DNA from: Alphaproteobacteria bacterium
GTDB taxonomy: Bacteria; Pseudomonadota; Alphaproteobacteria; Caulobacterales; Parvularculaceae
DNA: 64,000 nt
Direction: 5' to 3'
Assembly: GCA_016125455.1 (NCBI GenBank)
Contig: WGLS01000012.1
Span: 186,001-250,000 of the forward strand
Part shown: positions 19,785 to 29,304 of the stretch, piece by piece
How the letters are laid out: the number at the start of each line of letters is the position of its first letter
Numbering within the stretch: the first letter of the stretch is position 1
Made by a program: the position numbers and the translations under genes
Notes under the pieces: model-generated
What the model saw: the letters and a program-made list of their open reading frames with translations, nothing else
What the model was told of the DNA's origin: nothing
Database searches by the model: none

Positions 19785-20168
19785 TCAGGCCTCGCCGGTC
19801 ATGCAGAAGACATTCAGCTTGTTGCCGTCGAGATCCCGGAAGTAACCGGCGTAGAAGCCGCCGCCACGAGGACCGGCCGGCCCCTCATCGGTCGCGCCGA
19901 GTTCAAGCGCCCGTTTGTAGAGGACGTCGACCTTCTCTGGCGTTTCGACCGCGAGCGCCACCATAACGCCATTGCCGACCGTCGCTGGCTTGCCGTCATG
20001 GGGATACATGACCCCGAGACCTGCCTGCTTCGGGTCGGGGCCCATCCAGGCGACGTGATTATCCCCCTCCATGAATCGCGACCCGCCGAGGCCGTCAATT
20101 ATGAGCGCATCGTAGAAGGCCGCGGCCTTCGCGAGATCCCTTGTCCCCAGCGTCACATATCCGATCAT
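19785..20168 (-). CDS. VOC-superfamily (glyoxalase/bleomycin-resistance fold) protein
   Basis: The 127-aa product has the paired beta-alpha-beta modules of the VOC fold: MIGYVTLGTRDLAKAAAFYD, GVMVALAVETPEKVDVLY and YAGYFRDLDGNKLNVFC (a typical FRDPDGN-type ending). Such proteins bind a metal and act on small molecules; the substrate is unknown. It lies 32 bases downstream of recA on the same strand. Confidence 0.85.
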   Translation of the reverse strand: MIGYVTLGTRDLAKAAAFYDALIIDGLGGSRFMEGDNHVAWMGPDPKQAGLGVMYPHDGKPATVGNGVMVALAVETPEKVDVLYKRALELGATDEGPAGPRGGGFYAGYFRDLDGNKLNVFCMTGEA

Positions 20169-20200
20169 GATCGAGGGCTCCCTGTTTCCAACCGCCGGCG

Positions 20201-21304
<1,104 letters not shown>

Positions 21305-21347
21305 GTCATCGCTCCGTTGCCTGACGCCGCCAACAGCGTCAACCCGG

Positions 21348-21376
21348 AAAATGTTCTATTTTTGTTCCGCTGTCAA
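21348..21376 (-). promoter_or_regulatory. recA promoter with alphaproteobacterial LexA box
   Basis: On the minus strand a perfect -35 TTGACA (21376-21371) is followed, after 17 bases, by CATTTT (21353-21348) as a weak -10. Inside the spacer lies GAAC-N7-GAAC (21367-21353), the direct-repeat LexA operator typical of Alphaproteobacteria. LexA bound there would block RNA polymerase. Confidence 0.88.
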
Positions 21377-21522
21377 TCGCGGCGTTCACCATGTCGCGCC
21401 GATCTTTCCGGTGGCGCGGGTTCCGCATTGGCGTCGGCGACGGTCGCCGCTAGATTGCGCAGGCGTTGCCGGTTTCGGCTGTCGCGCGTTCTTGATGGGC
21501 GCGCTCAAGAAGGAAGTGCTTC

Positions 21523-23583
21523 ATGCGGTTTGTTGGCGGCCTCATCGCCCTCGTCGTCCTTCTCGTCGCCATTGCGTTCATGGCCGCCGCCCTGGTTCCG
21601 GCGTCGGCGTACAAGGACAAGATCGAGGCGGCCGCGAGCGAACGGACCGGCCGAACGGTGACCCTCGGAGACGACATCTCCTTCCAGGTCTTTCCCCGGA
21701 TCGGATTTCATGTCTCGTCGCTGAGCGTGGCCAATCCAGAAGGGTTCACGACCGACGCGTTCGTCACGGTTGAAGAGGCCGACCTTGGCGTCGATCTTCT
21801 CGCGCTTGCGCGCGGGGAAGTGGCGATCGAGCGGTTCGTCCTGACGCGCCCGATCATCAATCTTGAGCGGCGCGCCGATGGCGCGGGCAACTGGGTGCTC
21901 GGCGCCGCCGCGCCCGATGACGCCAGCTCGGATGATTCGGGGACGGATGGTTCCGTCGGCGCGGATGCCGTCCGCGACGTCCGTCTCGGCGACGTGCGCA
22001 TCATCGACGGCGCTGTCGCCTATGCCGACGCAGCGACTGCCGCGCGTTACGCCGCGACCGCGGTCGATGCGACGGCGCGGCTCGACAGCCTCTCCGCGCC
22101 ATTCGAGGCCGACGGCGCAATGACCTTCCAGGGCGCGCCATCGACCTTCAACCTGATCGTCACGACACTCGCCAACCTGCGGGACGGCGAACCGGCGAAC
22201 GTCAAACTCGACATGACGGCGGGCGAATCGCGGATCGGCGCCGACATCAAGGTGAGCGCGTCGGAAAACGGGTCAACGTTCGAAGGGCCGCTGTCGATCG
22301 ACGCGCCCGACCTGCCGGCGCTGGCGGCGCTGTTCGACGCGCCGCTGGAGGATGCGCCCGGCTTTGATTCCCTGTCGGCGTCCGGCGACGCCGCGGGCGA
22401 CGCAAATGCAGTCACGTTCAAGAACCTCGACATCCGCCTCGACGCAATTGACGCCAGCGGCGAGATGACTCTGCGCCTCGACGGCGCAAGGCCCAAGGCG
22501 ATCGGGGCGCTGCGCACCGGCTCTCTGGACCTGCGGCCTTACCTGCCGCCGCCCGGCGAGAAGCCCGCAGGCGGCGCAGCGTGGTCCGACGCGAAGCTGA
22601 ACCTCAACAGTCTGCGCAATGTCGACGCCGAGCTTGAACTGGCGGCGGACCAGATCCTTCTGAACGGCATCGAGACGGGAAAAAGCCGGCTGGCGATCAA
22701 TCTCGCCGGCGGCCGCCTCACCGCCGACCTGCCGCAGCTTCAGGTTTATGACGGCGGCGGCTCGGGCCGCATCATTGTCGATGCATCGGGCGCCGCCCCT
22801 CGGATGCAGGGCTATTTCGACCTGCGCGCCGTCCAGGCCCAGCCGCTCACCCAGGACCTTCTGAGCACGGATCGCCTGCTCGGGATCGGCGCCTTCCGAA
22901 TCGAGTTCACGGCGCGCGGCGACAGCCAGGCGGCGATCATGAACTCCCTGGACGGCGAAGGCGGATTCGATCTTGCGGACGGCGCCCTCAAGGGCGTCAA
23001 CATTGCCAAACTCGTCGGATCAGTCCGCGACGTCGTCGAGGGCGGCAGCCTTGCGCCCGCGGCGCTCACCTCGATCGTGTCGGCGGCGCGCAGCCCGAAC
23101 GAAGCGACCGACTTCACGGAATTCCTGTCGGCCTTCAAGATGGACAACGGCCTCGTGAGGGCGTCCGAGATCGCCATGAACGGCCCCTTCCTGCGCATGA
23201 CCGGCTCGGGTCTTGTCGACCTGCCGAAACAGACACTCGACATTCGTCTCGCGCCGCGGGTCACGGAAACCATCGACGGCGCGGAAGGACGCGCCTTCAC
23301 CGCCCCGATGCGAATCACCGGATCAATGTTTGCCCCGCAGATCGCCGTCGACGCCGAAGCGCTGTTGACCGACAAGGTCAAGGATCAGGGCCGCCAGCTG
23401 CTTGAAAAGGCGCTCGGTCTCGATACGCCTCCGCCATCGGGCGACGCTGCGGCGGCGGACGGCGCCAAGCCGAAACCGGCGGAAGATGCGGCAAAGTCGC
23501 TGTTGCGCGGCATTCTCGGATCCGGCGCGAAGAAACCGGCTGAGGAAACCCCGCCCGAGGGCGACACGCCGGAAGACGACTAA
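21523..23583 (+). CDS. AsmA family envelope protein
   Basis: The 686-aa product has one N-terminal membrane helix (about 4-27) and then a long periplasmic beta-rich part. It opens with the AsmA signature: VTLGDDISFQVFPRIGFHVSSLSVANPEGF. The C-terminal AsmA_2 region holds the LLGIGAFRIEFTARGDS and SGLVDLPKQTLDIRLAPRV segments, and the tail is Lys/Pro/Glu-rich. AsmA-like proteins are bridge-like lipid-transport or outer-membrane assembly factors. AAGGAAG precedes the ATG. It is followed after 217 bases by the DivL-like gene. Confidence 0.9.
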   Translation: MRFVGGLIALVVLLVAIAFMAAALVPASAYKDKIEAAASERTGRTVTLGDDISFQVFPRIGFHVSSLSVANPEGFTTDAFVTVEEADLGVDLLALARGEVAIERFVLTRPIINLERRADGAGNWVLGAAAPDDASSDDSGTDGSVGADAVRDVRLGDVRIIDGAVAYADAATAARYAATAVDATARLDSLSAPFEADGAMTFQGAPSTFNLIVTTLANLRDGEPANVKLDMTAGESRIGADIKVSASENGSTFEGPLSIDAPDLPALAALFDAPLEDAPGFDSLSASGDAAGDANAVTFKNLDIRLDAIDASGEMTLRLDGARPKAIGALRTGSLDLRPYLPPPGEKPAGGAAWSDAKLNLNSLRNVDAELELAADQILLNGIETGKSRLAINLAGGRLTADLPQLQVYDGGGSGRIIVDASGAAPRMQGYFDLRAVQAQPLTQDLLSTDRLLGIGAFRIEFTARGDSQAAIMNSLDGEGGFDLADGALKGVNIAKLVGSVRDVVEGGSLAPAALTSIVSAARSPNEATDFTEFLSAFKMDNGLVRASEIAMNGPFLRMTGSGLVDLPKQTLDIRLAPRVTETIDGAEGRAFTAPMRITGSMFAPQIAVDAEALLTDKVKDQGRQLLEKALGLDTPPPSGDAAAADGAKPKPAEDAAKSLLRGILGSGAKKPAEETPPEGDTPEDD

Positions 23584-23620
23584 GGATAGCCGTCACGAGC
23601 GAAAGCCTGCCGAGAATGCA

Positions 23621-23656
23621 ACTGGCCAAAGCAGCGGAACAAAACCGCTGGCCAGT
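23621..23656. other. long interrupted hairpin downstream of the AsmA gene
   Basis: ACTGGCCA and GCGG on the left pair with CCGC and TGGCCAGT on the right, with a 5-base bulge on the left and the loop AACAAAA. No T-run follows, so it may be a factor-dependent terminator or an mRNA-end structure. Confidence 0.4.
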
Positions 23657-23800
23657 GGGGCCGGCGGCGGCGGAAGGCGCAAACGGGGGGAAATTCCGTC
23701 TGCAATTTCACTAGCCGAAGGCTGCGAACCACCTGACATTGATGGCTTCGCAGGGCGCTTCGCCGCCCTCAGGCATCTTTGCATCCGAAATCGGAGCGAC

Positions 23801-26563
23801 ATGGCTCATCCACCGGCGACACATCGCAACGTCAGACACGACCTGACGGCATGCCGGCGCGCCGGCGCGGCTGCCTGGCGTGCGCTCGGCGGCGTTTCCG
23901 CGATCGCGCTAGCGGCTGGCGCGGCGGCAATCGGCACGGCGCATGCGCAGGGGGGCGCGTCCCTTGACCTCGAGCCGGCGATCGTCGCGGCGATTGGCTC
24001 TGCGGCGCTCGCGGCGGCGGCTCTTGCCTGGGCGGCGCGCGCATCCGCCGGCGCCCGGCGCGGCGTCGCGGACTGGTCGCGGCGCCTTGCCGAAATGGAG
24101 GCGCGGCTGGAGGACACCGAAGCGGTGCTGTCCGCCTATCGCGGGCTCATTCTTGTCTGGGACGACAATGAGGAAGACGGCGCCGACGACGGCTGGGGAC
24201 GACCGAAAGTGCTCGGCGGACCGGCGGCGCTGGCGTCGCTGATGTCATTCGCCGGTGACGGCGCCGGCGGCGCCAGCGCCGTCGACCGGCTGTTGAACGC
24301 GATTGGCGAGCTGGAGCTTGCCGACGGCGGCGAAGAGCCAGCATCGCTCAGGCGCCGGGTCGGCGAACTTCGCCGGCACGGGGTGCCGTTCGTCGGCGCG
24401 GTGCACACGAGCGAAGGCCGCGCCATCGAAGTCGAAGGCGCGATCGCCGGCGGGCAGGCGGCCCTGTGGCTGACCGACCCCGCCGCGCGGATTGCCGAGA
24501 AGGGCGCCCTGCTTGGCCGCGCCAATCAGAGCGCTGAGGATCTCCATGGCGCGCTCAATCTGCTGGAAAGCGCCCCCGCTCCGGCATGGCGGCGCAATGG
24601 CGACGGGCGCATCGTGTGGGTGAACCGCGCCTATGCGGACGCCGTTGAGGCGCGCTCGCCGGGCGTCGTCTGCGATGACCAGATCGAACTTGATTCGGCC
24701 GTCCGCCGGCTTGCGGAAAAGGCCGCCCGCGACAAGTCAGCCGTCGAGGCGCGCATTGCCGTCAACGTGAAGGGCGAGCGGCGGATTTTCCGCGTGATCG
24801 AGCGGCCGACCCATGTCGGCGAGGACGCCGGCCTTTGCGGCATCGCGTTCGACGTAACAGAACTCGACGCGACGAAGGCGGACCTCGCGCGGCACATCGA
24901 AACCAACCGTCGGACCCTCGACCAGATCCCGGTCGCGGTCGCCATGTTCGGCGTCAATCAGGAGCTGTCGTACTACAACGAGGCGTTCCGCCGGTTGTGG
25001 GCGCTGGAGCCGGCCGAGCTGGACGGAAGGCCGACCCATGGCGACATCCTCGATCGCCTGCGGCACGCCGGGCGCCTGCCCGAGCAGGCCGACTATCGCG
25101 GCTGGCGGCAGCAGCAGGTCGCTCTTTATACGGAAGAATCCGCTCCCGGCGTCGACCGCACGGGCGCCGCGCCGGATGACGTATGGGCCCTGCCTGACGG
25201 GCGAACCCTGCGCGTTGCGAAGGCCCGGCACCCCCTTGGCGGCGTCGTTGTCGTCTTCGAGGACATCACCGAGCGGCTGCGCTTCGAGGCGCTTCACAAC
25301 ACCCAGATAAAGGTCCAGCGGGCGACGCTCAACAATCTGTCCGAGGGCGTCGCAACGTTCGGCGCCGATGGCCGCCTCAAGCTGGCCAATGACGCGTTCG
25401 GCGAGCTCTGGCGCCTTGACGGCGAGTTCATGGCCTCCCGGCCGCACATCGAGGCCGTGCTGACCCGCATGCGGGCCTTTACGGCCGACGGCGGCGACGC
25501 GCTCGGCCTCGTGCGGCGGCGCGTGACGTCAATGACCGCCGAGGACCGTACGTCGGTTTCCGAACAGCACCTCGCCCTGACCGATGGCCGCACCCTGTCG
25601 TTGGGCACCGAACCCCTGCCCGACGGCGCGACGCTGATCTATTTCCTCGACATCACCGACAGCTGCGAACGCGAAAAGGAACTGAAGGAGCGCAACGCGC
25701 TCCTTGAGGACATCGACCGTCAGAAGTCGAAATTCGTCGATCACGTGTCCTATCAGCTGCGCACGCCCCTCAATACGATCATCGGCTTTTCCGAGATGAT
25801 CGACGGCGAGATGTTCGGCGTACTGAATGAGAGGCAGAAGGACTATGTCGCGAGCGTCCTGTCGGCCGCCTATTCGTTGAAGGACCTGATTTCCGACATC
25901 ATGGACCTTGCGGCCATCGACGCGGGCAAGATGTCGCTGGAGGAAAGCGACGTCGACATCCGGGAGCTGCTGACGAATGCGGCGGCGTATGCCGCGCTGA
26001 AGGCCGAAGACACCCAGGTCGCGCTGAAGGTCGACTGCGCCGCAGACATCGGCGCGATCGCCGCAGACGAGCGGCGCCTGAAACAGGTGCTGTTCAATCT
26101 CCTCTCGAACGCGTTCGCCTATACGAGCGCCGGCGGCAAGGTGACGCTGTCAGCCGACCGCGCGCCGGGTCTTGTCAGGATTTGGGTCGAGGATTCCGGT
26201 CGGGGCGTATCGCCGGAAGACCAGGCCAAGGCCTTCGAGGCGTTCGAGGCCAGCGGCCCTTCGGCCGGGGCCGGCCTCGGCCTCGCCCTCGTGCAAAGGT
26301 TCGTCAGCCTGCACGGCGGCTGGGTCCGCATGGAATCAGCGCCGGGCGCCGGCACGCGGGTCACTCTGTTCCTGCCATCGACCCGCCGGGCCGGCAGCGG
26401 TGACGACACCCCGCCGCCGCCCCAGCGACCGACGGGCGCGCGCAACCGGAAAACGGCGCCGGAAGAGGCCGACCGATCCAAGACGGCCGCGGCCGGCGCG
26501 AAAAGACGAGGCGGCGCGGCGCAGTCGACGCGGCGTCCGTCGCGCCGCGAAGCGGCGGAATAG
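23801..26563 (+). CDS. divL: DivL-like tyrosine/histidine kinase homologue with PAS domains
   Basis: The 920-aa product has two N-terminal membrane segments (about 28-80), PAS-like domains near 253, 372 and 509, a HisKA dimerization domain and a complete HATPase (N box about 756-770, VEDSGRGVS, GAGLGLALV). The H box reads FVDHVSYQLRTPLN: Tyr651 stands where histidine kinases have the phospho-accepting His. That substitution is the hallmark of Caulobacter DivL, which interacts with DivK and CckA to control CtrA activity. The C-terminal 60 residues are basic and low complexity. The start ATG has GGAG upstream; the open frame before it belongs to the AsmA gene end. Confidence 0.85.
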   Translation: MAHPPATHRNVRHDLTACRRAGAAAWRALGGVSAIALAAGAAAIGTAHAQGGASLDLEPAIVAAIGSAALAAAALAWAARASAGARRGVADWSRRLAEMEARLEDTEAVLSAYRGLILVWDDNEEDGADDGWGRPKVLGGPAALASLMSFAGDGAGGASAVDRLLNAIGELELADGGEEPASLRRRVGELRRHGVPFVGAVHTSEGRAIEVEGAIAGGQAALWLTDPAARIAEKGALLGRANQSAEDLHGALNLLESAPAPAWRRNGDGRIVWVNRAYADAVEARSPGVVCDDQIELDSAVRRLAEKAARDKSAVEARIAVNVKGERRIFRVIERPTHVGEDAGLCGIAFDVTELDATKADLARHIETNRRTLDQIPVAVAMFGVNQELSYYNEAFRRLWALEPAELDGRPTHGDILDRLRHAGRLPEQADYRGWRQQQVALYTEESAPGVDRTGAAPDDVWALPDGRTLRVAKARHPLGGVVVVFEDITERLRFEALHNTQIKVQRATLNNLSEGVATFGADGRLKLANDAFGELWRLDGEFMASRPHIEAVLTRMRAFTADGGDALGLVRRRVTSMTAEDRTSVSEQHLALTDGRTLSLGTEPLPDGATLIYFLDITDSCEREKELKERNALLEDIDRQKSKFVDHVSYQLRTPLNTIIGFSEMIDGEMFGVLNERQKDYVASVLSAAYSLKDLISDIMDLAAIDAGKMSLEESDVDIRELLTNAAAYAALKAEDTQVALKVDCAADIGAIAADERRLKQVLFNLLSNAFAYTSAGGKVTLSADRAPGLVRIWVEDSGRGVSPEDQAKAFEAFEASGPSAGAGLGLALVQRFVSLHGGWVRMESAPGAGTRVTLFLPSTRRAGSGDDTPPPPQRPTGARNRKTAPEEADRSKTAAAGAKRRGGAAQSTRRPSRREAAE

Positions 26564-26668
26564 AGACAGCGCGCGACGGCGCGGGCGCCGCCGGCGTGGT
26601 GGTCGGCCGGGCCAGATCCCGTTTCTGGCAAGGCTCTTGGCCTGAGCCGCAGGCCAAGCCAACCCGCT

Positions 26669-26742
26669 GCTCCCCCAGCTTGTGCTTGCCCCGCCTGTGC
26701 TTGCCCCCGCCTGTGCTTGCCCGAGTCTCTGCTTGCCCCTTC
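26669..26742 (+). repeat. imperfect short tandem repeat in the divL-TPR gap
   Basis: Four to five degenerate copies of CCGCCTGTGCTTGCCC occur in tandem upstream of the TPR gene. They contain no gene and no obvious dyad. Confidence 0.6.
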
Positions 26743-26774
26743 CTAAGCCCCCGGCCTGCTGATAGGCATTCGCC

Positions 26775-27611
26775 ATGTCGACAGCTCTTGCGCTTTTTCT
26801 GTTGTTGTCCCCCGAAGCGCCGTTTCAGCCGGCGTTCGACCGGCCCGACGCATTGACCCGGTACAGCTCGACGACGGCGCAGTACGCCGACTGCGTCAGC
26901 CTCATTTCCGAAGACCCGGCGATTGCGGCGGAAGGCGCGCGGACCTGGATGTTCGATGGCGGCGGCGCGCCGGCGATGCATTGCGTCGCGATCGCGGATC
27001 TCGCCCTGGGCCGGCCACGGCTTGCCGCTGTCCGTTTGCTTGAACTCAGCGAGCGCCCGGACGTCGGCGACACGAACGCGCGGGCGAGCGTGCTCGGCGA
27101 AGCGGCGCTGGCGTGGATCGACGCCGGAGAGCCTGGGTTTGCGGTGGAGGCCGCCGAAGCGGCGCTCGCGACGGCGCCCGGTCGGCCCGACCTTTCCGTC
27201 GTTGCGGCAAAGGCCTACGCGGCCGACGAAGAGTGGCAGCAGGCCGCGGACGCGGTGACGGCGGCCGCCGACGGCGGCGCGGCGACGTCCGAGACCTATC
27301 TGATCCGGGCCCGGGCGATGCGCGCTCTCGGCAAGAACCAGGCCGCGGCGGAAGACGTTGTCAACTCGCTGTCGAAGGATCCCTTCAATCTCGATGCGCT
27401 TGTCATGCGCGGCGAGCTTATTCAGGCAGGCATATTCATCGACGCGAACTATCGACGGACAAACGACGTTGCGGCAAGCGCCAGCGGACAGGCGGCAAAT
27501 CGTCCGCAGGCGGAAGACATTGGCTGGGCGTTCACGCCGGCGCCGGAGGAGAAAAGCGGCGAAAATGGCGAGACGGCGCGCGACGCGGAATCGCCCGATC
27601 TCAGGGACTGA
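26775..27611 (+). CDS. exported TPR-like protein of unknown function
   Basis: The 278-aa product has a short hydrophobic N-terminus (STALALFLLLSPEAP) that can serve as a signal peptide, two cysteines near 40 and 62, and Ala-rich helical pairs (about 70-205) with TPR spacing: AALAWIDAGEPGFAVEAAEAAL and RARAMRALGKNQAAAEDVV. The C-terminus is hydrophilic. I recognise no specific family; it is probably a periplasmic scaffold. Confidence 0.6.
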   Translation: MSTALALFLLLSPEAPFQPAFDRPDALTRYSSTTAQYADCVSLISEDPAIAAEGARTWMFDGGGAPAMHCVAIADLALGRPRLAAVRLLELSERPDVGDTNARASVLGEAALAWIDAGEPGFAVEAAEAALATAPGRPDLSVVAAKAYAADEEWQQAADAVTAAADGGAATSETYLIRARAMRALGKNQAAAEDVVNSLSKDPFNLDALVMRGELIQAGIFIDANYRRTNDVAASASGQAANRPQAEDIGWAFTPAPEEKSGENGETARDAESPDLRD

Positions 27612-27718
27612 CCGCCGCCGACTGCATTTCCCCAGTTTGCCCCGAGCCTGGTTTGACGGCCGCCTGCCGGCCGATCGAAAAACAAGGCCGAAGAGTCCGA
27701 CCCGAAAGGAGGCCGCCC

Positions 27719-28168
27719 ATGGCCGCTGCGACCGCGCAGGACATTATCGAACGCCTGTCCCTCGCCCGGCATCCCGAAGGCGGCTGGTACCGCGAGACCT
27801 TTCGCGACAAAGCGGCATCCGGCGCCGGCATGGCGCGAGGGGCGTCGACGGCGATTTATTATCTGCTTGAGGCGGGCGAGCGATCGCACTGGCACAGGAT
27901 CGACGCCGCGGAAGTCTGGCACTTTTACGCCGGGGGCCCGCTCGCCCTGACGATTTCCCCGAATGGCCACGACGTCGAGGCGATCCGTCTCGGCCCAAAC
28001 GTGCTGGCCGGCGATCATCCGCAAGCGATCGTTCGGCCGGGGGCCTGGCAGACCGCGGAGCCGCTCGGGGCCTGGACCCTTGTCGGTTGCACCGTCGCCC
28101 CGGCCTTCGACTTTGCGCACTTCGAACTTGCGCCGGATGACTGGCGGCCCAGCCCGCGCGGCGCTTGA
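27719..28168 (+). CDS. cupin-fold DUF985 protein
   Basis: The 149-aa product matches the DUF985 cupin family: ARHPEGGWYRETFRD at the start, AIYYLLEAGERSHWHRIDAAEVWHFYAG in the core with metal-ligand-type His residues, then GAWTLVGCTVAPAFDFAHFEL. The family is bound to sugar or small-molecule chemistry without firm assignment. The ATG follows a strong AAAGGAGG. The 3' end lies in a 20-base direct repeat. Confidence 0.88.
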   Translation: MAAATAQDIIERLSLARHPEGGWYRETFRDKAASGAGMARGASTAIYYLLEAGERSHWHRIDAAEVWHFYAGGPLALTISPNGHDVEAIRLGPNVLAGDHPQAIVRPGAWQTAEPLGAWTLVGCTVAPAFDFAHFELAPDDWRPSPRGA

Positions 28169-28200
28169 GCGCAAGACAGTCCCGCGCGGCGCTTGAGCGC
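28153..28200 (+). repeat. 20-base direct repeat at the 3' end of the cupin gene
   Basis: CCCGCGCGGCGCTTGAGCGC occurs at 28153-28172 and again at 28181-28200, 28 bases apart. The first copy contains the cupin stop codon. A similar but degenerate sequence lies at 61759-61777, at the 3' end of another gene, so a small palindromic repeat family (core GCGCTTGAGCGC) is possible. Confidence 0.7.
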
Positions 28201-28328
28201 GAAAAGTAGAGTCCGAGAGGCCACTTGCCCCGGTCGACATGCCGGCTTGAGTGCAGGGGGCAGATTGCAGAGGGGGGCAAATCGGCTGATTCGTCTATTG
28301 GTCACGACAGCATTCCGAGGCCCGAAAC

Positions 28329-29129
28329 ATGTTCGATCTGGCGCGCCGGCAACTGGCAGCGATGGCCAAGAGAACGACGCCGGCGGACGGCCCGTCCGTA
28401 CGGGACCTGCAGCGCGCGGCGGCAAGCGCGCGACGTTCGAAACGAACGCGCGGCGTCGATGACCTCTCGCGCAGCGCGCAATTGCAGCTGATCGACGACC
28501 TTTCCCGCAGCGGCGACGCCGGCATTGCCGTGCTTGTGGGCGCCAGCGCATTGATGGCGGTGACCTTCGGCGCAGCGGCCCCGGGCCGCGCCGCACTGTG
28601 GATGGCGCTCGTTTTTGCGACGGCCTACGCCGCCGGCCGGCTGCGCCGGACGTTCCGCCGTGGCGAGAAGATCGCCGGCAAGCCGTTCCGCTGGCGCGCC
28701 AACTACACCGCCAGTCTTGCGGCGCTGAGCGCCGCCGTCGGCGCTGGCGCAATTCTCCTCAATCCGGCTGATCCGACCCTGCCGGACGCCGCCGGGGCGA
28801 TACTGACGATCGCCCTGGCTGCACCGGTTGCGGCGTGGTTCCACCGCGCCCACCGGGTCACGGTCCTGACCACGGCGGCGCCGGCGATGGCGTTCGTCGG
28901 CCTCGCCGCGGCGCGCGAAACCGCGAGCGCCCCGGCCATGGCCGCGGCGGCGGCGGCCATAGCAGCGGCCGGCCTCATCCTCGCCCTTGCCGCCTCGACC
29001 CGAGCCATGCAGGCCGCAGCCCTGGCCCATCCGCCGACCCGGATGCCGCGGCGCCGCAATGACGACGGGCGGCGCGACCTGTCGGCTACCTTGTCTGGCG
29101 CCGGATCGGATGGCGCGGCGCGGGCATAA
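28329..29129 (+). CDS. multi-pass membrane protein of unknown function
   Basis: The 266-aa product has a basic cytoplasmic N-terminus (about 1-60) followed by about six Ala-rich membrane helices and a basic, disordered tail. No motif or family is recognised. GAGG lies 8 bases before the ATG. It lies just upstream of the NAD-glutamate dehydrogenase gene. Confidence 0.6.
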   Translation: MFDLARRQLAAMAKRTTPADGPSVRDLQRAAASARRSKRTRGVDDLSRSAQLQLIDDLSRSGDAGIAVLVGASALMAVTFGAAAPGRAALWMALVFATAYAAGRLRRTFRRGEKIAGKPFRWRANYTASLAALSAAVGAGAILLNPADPTLPDAAGAILTIALAAPVAAWFHRAHRVTVLTTAAPAMAFVGLAAARETASAPAMAAAAAAIAAAGLILALAASTRAMQAAALAHPPTRMPRRRNDDGRRDLSATLSGAGSDGAARA

Positions 29130-29304
29130 AAAAGTCGCCGACGCTGAAGCGCCTTCGTGAATCAACAATAAGTCCGTGTTATGCGGCGTTGGAAACGACC
29201 GACTGCGCAAGCGCCCTTTTGCGCGCGGCCGACATTGTCCGCGACGCCGCGCTTCCTTGTTCTTGCCACCCGCGCCGGCCTAGCGATCCAGAGGAATGCG
29301 CGTC

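Noticed and set aside
26669-26742. Tandem CTTGCCC repeats considered as a CRISPR-like array
   Set aside because: Units are adjacent and degenerate with no unique spacers.
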